64,000 bases of DNA, from the NCBI RefSeq assembly GCF_003635165.1, contig NZ_ML058598.1:52504-116503 (forward strand), given 5' to 3'. The DNA is from Burkholderia sp. Nafp2/4-1b (GTDB lineage Bacteria > Pseudomonadota > Gammaproteobacteria > Burkholderiales > Burkholderiaceae). Positions 46,101 through 54,666 of this stretch are shown here, piece after piece. The notes under the pieces were generated by a model. That model had not been told where the DNA came from. It saw only the letters and a list, made by a program, of their open reading frames with translations, and did no database searches. Position 1 is the first letter of the stretch; each line of letters opens with the position of its first letter. Both the position numbers and the translations under genes were made by a program.

Positions 46101-46361
46101 AAATCAGGCTTTCGCAGCGCGAAAATTAGCCGGTCCGCATCGACCAAATGGCTCAGTTCGACAGCATTGCCGTCATTTGTCCAAGGCGTGGAAACTCCCG
46201 CTTCCATTTACCCGGCCGCCGTTCGTGATTGGGAGGGATCGGTGGCCGACCGCCGGAGCGCCGAGCAACTTCTTGCTGACGAATGGGAGCAAACCGGTAT
46301 GCGAAAGGTGCGGTGATTTTTGGCGATTGGCGCTCTCGCTCACGTTTCCTCTTCGTGGATT

Positions 46362-47393
46362 TTAGGCGCCCGCTGCAGTCGTCTTAGACTCTATGAAGGC
46401 CACCATGCGATAGCCCTGGCCGTTCTTTATGGTGCTCAAAAAACTATTCCGCTTAGTGGCGAAAGCTGAATTTTCAACGTAGATATCGAGATCGCCATTG
46501 TCGGCCACTTCGAGAACGACATTCCCTGCCTGGTTATTCGTAATATATTCGAGCTTACGGTTGTACCACGCCCCATATGCCAAATGTTCGGATTTTGCCG
46601 TACCAAAAAGAGTAAGCTTCGGCTTGAGCACATCTAGGAATTTCCACGATCGTCCCGAGCTCCTTCCGTGGTGAGGCGCGATCAGCACATCGCAATTCTC
46701 AACCAACTCACGATCATTTGCGAGGATATGATCCCAAGTCTCGTCGTGCGAATCACCACCAAAGATGATTTTGTGATCAGCGGTCCGATAAAGCAGTACA
46801 TACGAGCAATCATTGAAATCGCCGGTCTTGTGTGCAAGTTCAACTAGTTCCTTCGTGGGTGCGAGAATGGTAATCCCATCGCCACCACTGCGACCTTCGC
46901 TATCAAGATTCGCGAACTTAAACCTTTGACCCGCCGTGACGTTAAGTGTCCTTGTTCCCGCCTCTTTACCGTCGCGTACGCTGGCGTAACGATCCCAGTC
47001 CTCCTCTTTGTAACGGCCGTAGTTCCTGAAGTCGGGTTTCTCCCGCACGGCACCCATGTGCCAGAAATTGTCGATGGGGAATTCGCTCATTAAAGCACTG
47101 AACCCGTCCATGTGATCCATATCAGGATGCGAGAGCACAAACCGCCAAATTCTTTCTATATTGATTTCTCGGAGATAGGTTTGCGGCTTGGTGGTCCATG
47201 CCGCCATGTTGAAATTTCCTCCGCCATCTGATTCTGTTGCAGCTCCAGCTATTTTTAACATGCGGTCATAGGCGACAGTATCTTCCGACTTGTTTCCGCC
47301 GCAGATGTCGATCATCGTCGCGCGGTTTCCGTTGTTGTGCTGGATAATGCAGCAGTCGCCTTCACCAACATTCAAAAAATGAATCCTTGCCAT
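46362..47393 (-). CDS. MBL-fold hydrolase, last gene of the E2-E1-JAB operon
   Basis: A 343-residue cytoplasmic metallo-beta-lactamase-fold protein, similar to the soluble MBL domain of ComEC. The N-terminus RIHFLNVGEGDCCIIQ is followed by the metal motif SHPDMDH (H89, D91, D93, H94), then GGDSHDETWDHIL and APHHGRSSGRSW with further ligands. Family members hydrolyse nucleotides, nucleic acids or related phosphoesters; the substrate is unknown. ATG 47393 matches the family N-terminus; an in-frame basic extension to 47462 is not used. The last residues are KTTAAGA, an Ala/Gly end that matters for the conjugation hypothesis. Confidence 0.8.
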   Translation of the reverse strand: MARIHFLNVGEGDCCIIQHNNGNRATMIDICGGNKSEDTVAYDRMLKIAGAATESDGGGNFNMAAWTTKPQTYLREINIERIWRFVLSHPDMDHMDGFSALMSEFPIDNFWHMGAVREKPDFRNYGRYKEEDWDRYASVRDGKEAGTRTLNVTAGQRFKFANLDSEGRSGGDGITILAPTKELVELAHKTGDFNDCSYVLLYRTADHKIIFGGDSHDETWDHILANDRELVENCDVLIAPHHGRSSGRSWKFLDVLKPKLTLFGTAKSEHLAYGAWYNRKLEYITNNQAGNVVLEVADNGDLDIYVENSAFATKRNSFLSTIKNGQGYRMVAFIESKTTAAGA

Positions 47394-47540
47394 TCGGAGT
47401 CTCGATTTAGTTTTGCGTGGTTTGTGACTGCGAGGAATTTTTTGACGTTCGCGACGGTTCAACTCCCCAAGCTGTAGAGCCGATCTCCTCGATCTTCGTA
47501 ACGAACCTATCGACGTTGAGACCTGCGATGAATGACAACG

Positions 47541-47894
47541 TCAAGACTCCGAGCGGAGTACTTGCTGACGACTGCTCTGATCCAAGCAGCAGCAGACCAG
47601 ACTTGACAAACAGATACTAATTCCGCCAAGCACAAGGCTCACCACAGGACGAATCACATACCACGGGAGCCAGCAGGTATCCCATCGCTTATGGAGACTG
47701 GTGTTGATGTAGACGCTCCGCAAGCAATATGTAAGCCCGCCGATGCCCCCGAACAAAATGCACGCCGCGACGTTGAGATATTCGCCGTGCAAAAATTCTG
47801 GCGCTTTAATAAATGCAAATGCAAGGCCGGCAGTTTCGACGATCAACGCAATGATCAGCCAAGCGGAAACCGCCCATACAGAAATCGGTGGCAT
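47541..47894 (-). CDS. Small three-TM membrane protein
   Basis: A 117-residue protein with three predicted membrane spans: about 5-28 (VWAVSAWLIIALIVETAGLA), 39-57 (AACILFGGIGGLTYCL) and 80-104 (IRPVVSLVLGGISICLSSLV). It ends in a short soluble tail. No family recognised. CGGGGACAAG before ATG 47894 favours this start over one eight codons upstream. It lies between the four-TM gene and the second MBL gene, so it is part of the operon. A membrane effector or anchoring role is speculative. Confidence 0.65.
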   Translation of the reverse strand: MPPISVWAVSAWLIIALIVETAGLAFAFIKAPEFLHGEYLNVAACILFGGIGGLTYCLRSVYINTSLHKRWDTCWLPWYVIRPVVSLVLGGISICLSSLVCCCLDQSSRQQVLRSES

Positions 47895-48000
47895 TTCTTG
47901 TCCCCGGGAAAGCACCACTACAAGCCGCCAAATTAAGGTGGCGGATCAAGCACTCTGAAACGGATGCCGCATCAGCTCCCGCGCCACTCGTGTCACTCCA

Positions 48001-48711
48001 TCACGCGTCGCCCTCGGTTTTCTTCCTCGGCGAAGCTCGCTTTGCCGAGGCCACCTTTTTCGTCGCATGAATCGCTAGGACATTTTGAACAAATCGTATT
48101 CCATTGTTCTTCGCCGCGATGGCTGCAATCAGGTACTGTGCGATAAAGAACACTCCGGACCAAACCATCGTCGCAATCGCACCCCCAAGAACAAAGAGGA
48201 CGGCAGGAACCAGCGGCGAGAGCAATATCGACATGGATGCAATATCACGGAACATCAGGTAATTTTGGTGGCTCTCCAATACTGCGGTGTCGTTTTCCAC
48301 CAGCTTGTAAAGTCGGTACCACATCGCGTTCTGAGCACGCTCATCGTCCGGAAATGCCCCGACATTCGTCTTGAGGGCTACCAAGTCGATCCGAGAGTCA
48401 GCCGGTGCGTGGATGGAGAATGCGCGCGAGCCTGGCATCGGATTGCGAAATCGCCAGAAGACGATGATCGCCTTCTGCGTGTGCGAGAGCGAGTATGAAA
48501 GGAAGAGGATAGGCACGGGCAGCAGCACGGTAAGGCTGCTGCGCAATACCGCCATCTTGTCAGCGCTGAAATCCGCTACTGGTCGATGAAACACCAAGAC
48601 GAGCAGCGCGATGACGTCCACGATGCCGACAGCGACCAACCACAGCATGTTCCGACGCTTCAGCGATTTCCCAGTTGTTGCGGTCGCAGCGACCGCTTGC
48701 AGCGCATCCAT
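48001..48711 (-). CDS. Four-TM membrane protein of the E2-E1-JAB operon
   Basis: A 236-residue protein with two N-terminal spans (about 23-43, LVAVGIVDVIALLVLVF; 55-78, LTVLLPVPILFLSYSLS), a soluble middle of about 90 residues, two C-terminal spans (about 160-205) and a basic tail. The 2+2 layout recalls the S-4TM pore-forming effectors of CBASS-type systems, but I see no specific sequence motif. GGGGAACGG before ATG 48711 is preferred over an in-frame TTG. It starts 42 bp after the E2-E1-JAB stop. It is a candidate membrane-damaging effector, by context only. Confidence 0.65.
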   Translation of the reverse strand: MDALQAVAATATTGKSLKRRNMLWLVAVGIVDVIALLVLVFHRPVADFSADKMAVLRSSLTVLLPVPILFLSYSLSHTQKAIIVFWRFRNPMPGSRAFSIHAPADSRIDLVALKTNVGAFPDDERAQNAMWYRLYKLVENDTAVLESHQNYLMFRDIASMSILLSPLVPAVLFVLGGAIATMVWSGVFFIAQYLIAAIAAKNNGIRFVQNVLAIHATKKVASAKRASPRKKTEGDA

Positions 48712-48753
48712 GACCGTTCCCCGAAAGAATTTGTTAGTTTGCAAGGACTGCTT

Positions 48754-50979
48754 CTAGCCTAGCGTGCCGTCTCGGACCAAAGCAGCGTATCCCTCTGGAT
48801 GCCGGATGAGTAAAACCGCCGCGTATCGCAATGTTCCATCGAGCAACCTCGCAGTATCTCTATCCATTGGAGATGGGCCGCTCACCGCCAGATGGCTGTG
48901 CCAAGTACCAAGGCACCAAAGAGTGCGACCACCGAGCGACTCATATTCACGGATCGAATCGACCGTCCCCTGGACTCCCAACACGAAACGGGACGCCGAG
49001 CGTATACTGTCCGGCGCCGCTGGGAGGATGTCAGTAATGACTATCTGTCGAGTAAGTGGTGAAATATTTCCGACGATGAGCCCGCCAGTTTCGACGCCTG
49101 GGTATTGATCAACATCGTTAAGTATCTTTTCGTGTGCAGCATCAAGAACGCGTACCGCCCACCCTTCGTCGTCGTAAACGCGCGCAATTTGTGTCGGTCC
49201 AACATGGTCGACGGACCACGTGATAGACATGCCATCGGATCCGACGGTTGAAACCGCAGTCACACCTTCATCGGGCAATCCGTCCTGGCCAAACTCGAGA
49301 AGCTTCTGACCAACGCCCGCAGCTACCAGGGATACACGAGCATCTGACATCGGAATCGTGACGGAATGACAACCAACTCCTATTTCTAAAACCGACTCCT
49401 TCGAATCGGTGGGCTGCTTGAGGGCCCCCACGCCGCGCAATCGCTCATATGCGTGATAGATGAGATCCGTCGTCGAAGGGTTCCTCCCGGGGCCCTCCAC
49501 GGTCATGAGCGCCGCCGTGCCATGATTCATGAGCGCGCTTTCCATGACTCGCGCCTCGAAAGTTGCTTTGGCGAGAAACTCGCGCACCGAGGGCGACCCA
49601 GTTGTATTCACGACTAAGCAGCGGCCACCGCCAAAGAATCCGCGAAATTTCGCGCTCAAGAAGTCCAGCTCTCTGATGTCGTCGCCAAACACCTTCGGTC
49701 GCGTCGCCCCGAAGCTAGTAACGATATTCGCGAGTCTCTCTGCCTTTCCCTGCAGCCGCCCCACATCCTCTGGCAAAAGGACATGGCGTGCAACGTTGTG
49801 CGCGACGAGCCTCTTCTCGTCAACGAGCAATGCTGCTCCACTACCTGCTCGGGCAACATGCATTAAAAGCTTCGATCCGAGGCTTCCGCAACCAACGAAA
49901 GTTAACTGCGATTCACCGACATCGTCTCGTAGCGCCGACGTGCGCTGCAACAGTGCTCCCGATACAGGTGAGATAAACGCAACTGGCGTCACGGGCGTAA
50001 TGTCCGCCGCCGACAGCTTCGCTCCCAACACGAAAGACATTCGGTATGCCATCACCTCAAACTCGCTCTGCGTGCCGATAACGTGCTTCGGTCGTCGGAT
50101 CGGAAATGCGAGATACAGGATGATTTCGACTCGCGATTTTGAAGCGTCGACGAGCCGATTGAAGTTGCTTACAAAGTCGTCGAGCGCAACGCGACACCTC
50201 CATTCTGTCGCCTGCTCGGCCAACTCTGCAAAGGTTGTGACTTTGTCCGCCTTGTACTGCGCGTTCACCTCTGGCAGCCCATTGGTGTCGGCCTGCGGCC
50301 AGCAAAACACCAATGGGACGCGCGCCGAGCAAATGACTCCGTCGTCCTTCAGAGTCGTCGGCAAGTCACGCATGAAGCCTGGATCATTCAACGGGGACAC
50401 GGCTTGAGGGTCACGCGCCAATGACAGCAACCCATTCTTGCTCCATGTTGCCGTACACATGAACATACGCCAGCCACCAAACGGCGGTCTACCGTTTAAC
50501 CTGTGTATATCCATTTCCAAAAAATTGAACCCGACGTCACGCCGACTGGGCTCCCAGCCATGCTCGTTTTCAGCAAGCTGATCCAGAGCTGCTTTGTCAA
50601 GCCAATCCGACATTTGATCGACCAAGCGAATGATTCCGTCGGAATGCATCACATCCCGCTTGTCACCGAAGGTGATGCATGGCGGTACGCGCTCCCCTTT
50701 CTTGTGAAGATAGGTATGCGGTAGCGTGTCGGGAAAATCTTCCCGCAGCGTAATCCGCGGCGCGCTTTCCGGGAAGTTAGGAGTGAACTCGAAGAGCACC
50801 TCTTCGCGCGATCGCACGCCGTTCGGACTACCGCCAGCGGCAGCCCATCGGGATGGAAGGTTCACCCGAAAAATTGCACGAGCGGTTGCATCACCATCAG
50901 CTGCTTCCTCAATGGTGACCGATTCGACCGCAGGATGCGCTTCGAGCGAACGAATCGCTCCCTGCAGAAGAGCGTTCAT
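48754..50979 (-). CDS. E2-E1-JAB ubiquitin-like conjugation fusion
   Basis: A 741-residue triple fusion. Residues 1-150 are an E2 (UBC) fold with FTPNFPESAPRITLRE and the putative catalytic Cys C101 (VPPCITF). Residues about 355-560 are a ThiF/E1 domain: nucleotide loop VGCGSLGSK (362-370), VDEKRLVAHNVARH with D387, N395 and R398, and a conserved-looking C537 (GVGCHSV). Residues about 610-741 are a JAB/JAMM protease: E630 (VETGG) and GTWHSHLAVSGPSPMD with H694, H696 and D706. It could thus activate, conjugate and remove a modifier. The MBL gene ends 6 bp before its ATG. Fusions of this kind with MBL genes were predicted as ubiquitin-like systems by Iyer, Burroughs and Aravind. Confidence 0.88.
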   Translation of the reverse strand: MNALLQGAIRSLEAHPAVESVTIEEAADGDATARAIFRVNLPSRWAAAGGSPNGVRSREEVLFEFTPNFPESAPRITLREDFPDTLPHTYLHKKGERVPPCITFGDKRDVMHSDGIIRLVDQMSDWLDKAALDQLAENEHGWEPSRRDVGFNFLEMDIHRLNGRPPFGGWRMFMCTATWSKNGLLSLARDPQAVSPLNDPGFMRDLPTTLKDDGVICSARVPLVFCWPQADTNGLPEVNAQYKADKVTTFAELAEQATEWRCRVALDDFVSNFNRLVDASKSRVEIILYLAFPIRRPKHVIGTQSEFEVMAYRMSFVLGAKLSAADITPVTPVAFISPVSGALLQRTSALRDDVGESQLTFVGCGSLGSKLLMHVARAGSGAALLVDEKRLVAHNVARHVLLPEDVGRLQGKAERLANIVTSFGATRPKVFGDDIRELDFLSAKFRGFFGGGRCLVVNTTGSPSVREFLAKATFEARVMESALMNHGTAALMTVEGPGRNPSTTDLIYHAYERLRGVGALKQPTDSKESVLEIGVGCHSVTIPMSDARVSLVAAGVGQKLLEFGQDGLPDEGVTAVSTVGSDGMSITWSVDHVGPTQIARVYDDEGWAVRVLDAAHEKILNDVDQYPGVETGGLIVGNISPLTRQIVITDILPAAPDSIRSASRFVLGVQGTVDSIREYESLGGRTLWCLGTWHSHLAVSGPSPMDRDTARLLDGTLRYAAVLLIRHPEGYAALVRDGTLG

Positions 50980-50985
50980 CGTAGT

Positions 50986-52152
50986 TCAGCCCTTTCCGTG
51001 CGACAGCGGTTGCGAACCCAAAACAGTTGCCGCACCGGCAGCGGCCTTCGCAGCCGAAGCTTTCCACTTCGGTTTGACGCCGCCCGACATGACTTCAAAT
51101 GTCATCGGCTCCGGATCTTTCTCGGTCGGATGGACTGCGGTATTCAAGAATGTTCCACTCGCATCCTTCACGATACTTTCGTACTCACGTTTTGCACGAA
51201 TACACGGCGGGTCATTCTTATCGTCAACGATCTTGTTACTGCTGGCCACGATGTATCCACCGGGCCTCGCCTGCGACAAGGCACTTCGAGCGTTCTCGCA
51301 AACCTCCGCCTCCTCACGCTTCTCACTCCAACTGTGATACGAAAGCGTGTGCCACGAGCAATGGTGCGGCGTCGACAACAAGTCGTATTCAAGTGCCTTT
51401 TTATCGTTTTTATAGCGAGGCCAAAGCTTCTTGTCCCAGATGTACACTTCTGCATCACCGGCAGAGAGGAACTTCACTGCGTCAGGCACCGCACCGGTGC
51501 CAATTGAGTAATTGATGATGACGCTCGATTCGTTTTTCGTCAGTTCCTCGGAATCGTCCTCGCTCTCAGCATTCAACGGCGCAAGAAGCAGCGCGCTGAA
51601 ATTTTCGTACGATTTCCCTGCGACAGCAGTAATGCGCTCCCCTGCCTTGATTACAATGTCCAGAACATCATCGGTCTTACCGCCCGTATCTTCGCCCATA
51701 ATCAAGATGCGATCACCGTCGTCAAATGCACCTTCGTCCTTGAACACTGCTACACGGCGCTTTGCCTCCTTGTTCCACGCCTTCGCGTCGTCACTTAAAG
51801 TGTGGCGCGTCGAGGCGCGACGGTAAACCAGAGGCGAAGACCACATTTCACGGATGACAATCTTCGACGCCTCCCCCTTTACCGGATAGTCCATCAACGG
51901 TCCAAGGTGGAAATGCTCGACCAGCCCGCGGCAATGGTCCTGGTCCGGATGGCTCAGCACCATTACGTCAACATACGGCCGCCCCTCTTCATCTTCCGAC
52001 AGTTTGTCGCGTAAATCCTTTAACACATCTCGCACCCCGTCTCCGGGCTGCCGGATATTGATGTCGATAAGAATCGTCTGTCCGTTCGACAGCTTGATGA
52101 GCGTCATATCCCCGTTGCCTACGGGGAAAAATGTAATCTCAGGCGTTGCCAT
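50986..52152 (-). CDS. MBL-fold hydrolase, first gene of the E2-E1-JAB operon
   Basis: A 388-residue metallo-beta-lactamase-fold protein. ITFFPVGNGDMTLIKLSNGQ leads to the metal motif SHPDQDH (H68, D70, D72, H73), later LSAGDAEVYIWD and STPHHCSWHTLSYH with remaining ligands. It is a distant relative of the MBL protein at the other end of the operon, longer by an acidic insertion (AESEDDSEELTKNE). The C-terminus is a flexible Ala/Lys-rich tail ending LSHGKG, with a terminal Gly. AAGGACGG lies before ATG 52152. It is first in the operon and its product is a candidate target or modifier of the E1-E2 enzyme. Confidence 0.82.
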   Translation of the reverse strand: MATPEITFFPVGNGDMTLIKLSNGQTILIDINIRQPGDGVRDVLKDLRDKLSEDEEGRPYVDVMVLSHPDQDHCRGLVEHFHLGPLMDYPVKGEASKIVIREMWSSPLVYRRASTRHTLSDDAKAWNKEAKRRVAVFKDEGAFDDGDRILIMGEDTGGKTDDVLDIVIKAGERITAVAGKSYENFSALLLAPLNAESEDDSEELTKNESSVIINYSIGTGAVPDAVKFLSAGDAEVYIWDKKLWPRYKNDKKALEYDLLSTPHHCSWHTLSYHSWSEKREEAEVCENARSALSQARPGGYIVASSNKIVDDKNDPPCIRAKREYESIVKDASGTFLNTAVHPTEKDPEPMTFEVMSGGVKPKWKASAAKAAAGAATVLGSQPLSHGKG

Positions 52153-52578
52153 GAAGTGACCGTCCTTAGGAAGCGTGTGGGGATTTGCGCCTCAAAAGAG
52201 GCGGTAATTTTTACCTTATTCGTCTACCTGCTCGAAACGCGACACATCGACTAGATATTGATGTGATATCCAATCTATCACAAGATCTAGTGCAACACTA
52301 TCGAACCTATAAGCATCTTCGAGTCTTGATTGATGTCAATGACAGGTCTTCAAAGTGTGGCGTTTTTACCGAAAATGCTGTTTTCGGTAAGCCAAACGTT
52401 TGCGAAGGCGGCGTTGCGCTCGGCAGCCTCGGATACACTCTTTCACAAGCCATCAGCACCAAAACATCTCGTACGCTCTCACATGATTCACGAGTGCAGG
52501 CCGGCATGCGCTGATGAACAAAAGAACGTTTTCGTCGTATTGAACCGGCTTCAACACCGCAATATGAGGACGTAGTTC
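52153..52578. other. Divergent promoter region between MBL operon and TnsE-like gene
   Basis: About 425 bp, lower in GC, without a convincing gene. A 109-codon plus-strand frame exists but lacks a ribosome-binding site and recognisable features. The region should carry the promoters of the five-gene operon and of the divergent gene at 52579. No clear operator was identified. Confidence 0.45.
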
Positions 52579-54345
52579 ATGAGTTACAGATGGATCAGGC
52601 ATGCGGTACACACCGACCAGGTTCCGGGAATTCCGAGCGAAAGCTATCCACTGGCAGTCCTCGGGTATGGGGGGATGTACTCAAAACTAGAGGGAAAGAC
52701 GCGCAAGGTCGCCGTCTCTTTTCAGCGCCTAGATGTCGATGGAGAGCCGCCGTTTCACAGGGAGGTGTCTTTTGCGCACTTACGCGATCTCCAGGTAGGC
52801 TCCGTCTGGCAGAACCGTCGCCATGTCGGCGATCTTCGATACGACAGGTTCCGCGCGGTGGTCGACTTCTCGCCTGATAGGTGGCGCATCTTCTCGCCCG
52901 TCCAGGAAGTACAGGCTGGCCGCCCAGCGCCCTTCTACGGTAAATATCGGCCGACGCTCAAAGACGAGCGGAAGGAACGCAGCTGGTTCCTCGAGTTCAG
53001 CATTCCCGATGGCCGAACCCTTATCGTTCCGTGCCTGGAATTCTTGCTTCGTTGTTACGGCGCCTCTGCAATTATTCCGCGAGCGCTCACATGTAAATCG
53101 TGGGAGGACGCCATCAAGATGTTCCTCACGAGCGCAACTCCTGAAACAAACTCTGAGGGAAGATGGGTCATCCGCCCGACAGACCGAATGGTGAAAGCGG
53201 ACCGATCCTTTCTAGGCCACATTCTTCACTCGCCTGAAGGTCGTCAAGCCGCAAAGTCGATCGTTGACCAATGCGTACAGGCAAGCCAGGGGGAGAAACT
53301 ATTTTTCCCGCAGGTGACCCCTTGGTTCTCGACAATTGCCCCCGTCTCCGCCGAAGGCATCTGGATCCAGCCGGGCAAAACCTTTCTCGCCCTCCGAATG
53401 AAGTTGACGAAGGACCCGGCCGGCCACCCCATCTCAGAGGTGCGAGCCCTGAAAGATGAGACGAGCCGCCACGAAGACGCGCGAAGCTCAAATGATGCCT
53501 ACGAGGGAAGTCCGCGGTTCACGTTGTCGCCAGAATCTCGATTGAAATTGCGCAGGCTCGATGACGAGCACAATTTCGGTGGAAGTCCTCCCGAAAAAAG
53601 GACGACGTCGACTACCTGGTTCCCGTTAGGTTCGGAACGCGACATCACAACCGTCTATGAACGACAGTCGAGCATTATTGTGCCACCGGCCGCCGTGGAC
53701 AACCCCAGCGTGCGCCCGACGACTGACGACGCTACTGACAAGCCAGAGATGCACCGCGTGGTGGTAGCGCACGGAACACTGCTCGAAATGTGGAATGCGT
53801 TGCGAAGCCTCAAAGACAAATACCCTCGCAACCTGCTTAGCGTTGAGTGGCTCGACGCCAAACGCGGCTTCGTGGGTGATGATCTGCCGGAGCTCATCGC
53901 ATTACAGCCGTTCGCAGATATGGAAGACGTTGCACCGGCCATCCGGCAATGGGTCTCCAAAGACATCAAAATCGAACCGCCACGTGGGATATTGGTGCTC
54001 CGTCTACAGACCATTGTTCCCAAGACTTTCGAAGCGAAAACTATCTACATCCTCGAGATCGAGCGTCGCGTGAAGCCGCGGGGAAGCGGAAAGGAGAAGG
54101 TCGAGCAGGAAGCTGAACGCTTTCGGGGTTTGGTTGCAGTACTAGCTCAAACGACCGACTTCGACGACTGGCTTCAAAAAACGTTGTCTCAAATCCGGTA
54201 CACCGAAGGTAAGGTCGTAGAACTGAAATCGTTGCAGCCCGATCTAGTTGATGTGTTCAAGCATAGCCAGTCTCGGGATGCAAAAGCCACGCCGTACCTC
54301 ACGTCGGCACTACTCGCACTGACGAAAGCCGGCGTCAATCTGTAA
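52579..54345 (+). CDS. Probable TnsE-like transposition protein
   Basis: A 588-residue protein of similar size to Tn7 TnsE (538). Two regions resemble it by eye. One is SWFLEFSIPDGRTLIVPCLE then FLLRCYG (residues 135-161), compared with the TnsE block ending in IPQLELARSLFL. The other is the C-terminal part, with LLEMWNALRSLKDKYPRNLL followed by a strand-rich segment IYILEIERRV. TnsE directs Tn7 into conjugating plasmids and replicating DNA through the sliding clamp. The gene lies about 10 kb from tnsA and on the opposite strand, unlike Tn7. An alternative is an unrelated cargo gene with a coincidental motif. Confidence 0.5.
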   Translation: MSYRWIRHAVHTDQVPGIPSESYPLAVLGYGGMYSKLEGKTRKVAVSFQRLDVDGEPPFHREVSFAHLRDLQVGSVWQNRRHVGDLRYDRFRAVVDFSPDRWRIFSPVQEVQAGRPAPFYGKYRPTLKDERKERSWFLEFSIPDGRTLIVPCLEFLLRCYGASAIIPRALTCKSWEDAIKMFLTSATPETNSEGRWVIRPTDRMVKADRSFLGHILHSPEGRQAAKSIVDQCVQASQGEKLFFPQVTPWFSTIAPVSAEGIWIQPGKTFLALRMKLTKDPAGHPISEVRALKDETSRHEDARSSNDAYEGSPRFTLSPESRLKLRRLDDEHNFGGSPPEKRTTSTTWFPLGSERDITTVYERQSSIIVPPAAVDNPSVRPTTDDATDKPEMHRVVVAHGTLLEMWNALRSLKDKYPRNLLSVEWLDAKRGFVGDDLPELIALQPFADMEDVAPAIRQWVSKDIKIEPPRGILVLRLQTIVPKTFEAKTIYILEIERRVKPRGSGKEKVEQEAERFRGLVAVLAQTTDFDDWLQKTLSQIRYTEGKVVELKSLQPDLVDVFKHSQSRDAKATPYLTSALLALTKAGVNL

Positions 54346-54666
54346 GCGACTGCGCATCGATCGCGTGTGCTTCGTGTGGCCTGTCGTGACGAGCTAATCA
54401 ATGCGCCGCAGCAACATCGCGCGGTCGGACGGTTGAATACCATCCGCGATGCCGTCATTGTGCAGCATTGCTAGGCATATCGCGACGTCGCGATAAAGGA
54501 GCACGGGATGCATCGAACGTCTGGATGCCCGATTACTGCCGCGATCAAGTCCATTTGGGGGCGTGGGCCGGCGTATTGCTTCTGTCGGCCAAGCCTGTAG
54601 AAGATCGCCTTGCCGCATTTTGCCCAACATGGTGCAATTGCGCTTTCATCTGACTAATTATCGCGC
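54346..54666. other. Intergenic stretch, nothing recognised
   Basis: About 320 bp with only short shadow frames. No repeats, hairpins or promoters stand out. Confidence 0.4.

Larger units (their letters stand above)
35908..54345. mobile_element. Tn7-like element, minimal extent (left end 35908; right end not found)
   Basis: The element starts where dhaK homology ends, with TATCGGCGGACAACAAAGT, which resembles the Tn7 terminus (TGT followed by the same GGCGGACAA block). It carries tnsABCD (36166-42974), and a probable TnsE-like gene at 52579. A tyrosine recombinase and the E2-E1-JAB operon lie between. Composition is clearly lower in GC than the flanking chromosome, most strongly over tnsC and tnsD. 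A right terminus with the inverted GGCGGACAA block was not seen, so the extent given is only the minimum that includes the recognisable transposition genes. Confidence 0.5.

Noticed and set aside
50230..50255. TTGTCCGCC as the inverted right end of the Tn7-like element
   Set aside because: The match lies within the coding sequence of the E2-E1-JAB gene and is explained by its codons.
46362..52152. CBASS system
   Set aside because: The E2-E1 and JAB parts fit, but no CD-NTase gene is present in or near the operon.
52185..52514. Small gene between the MBL gene and the TnsE-like gene
   Set aside because: The 109-codon frame has no ribosome-binding site or protein-like pattern and fills a divergent promoter region.
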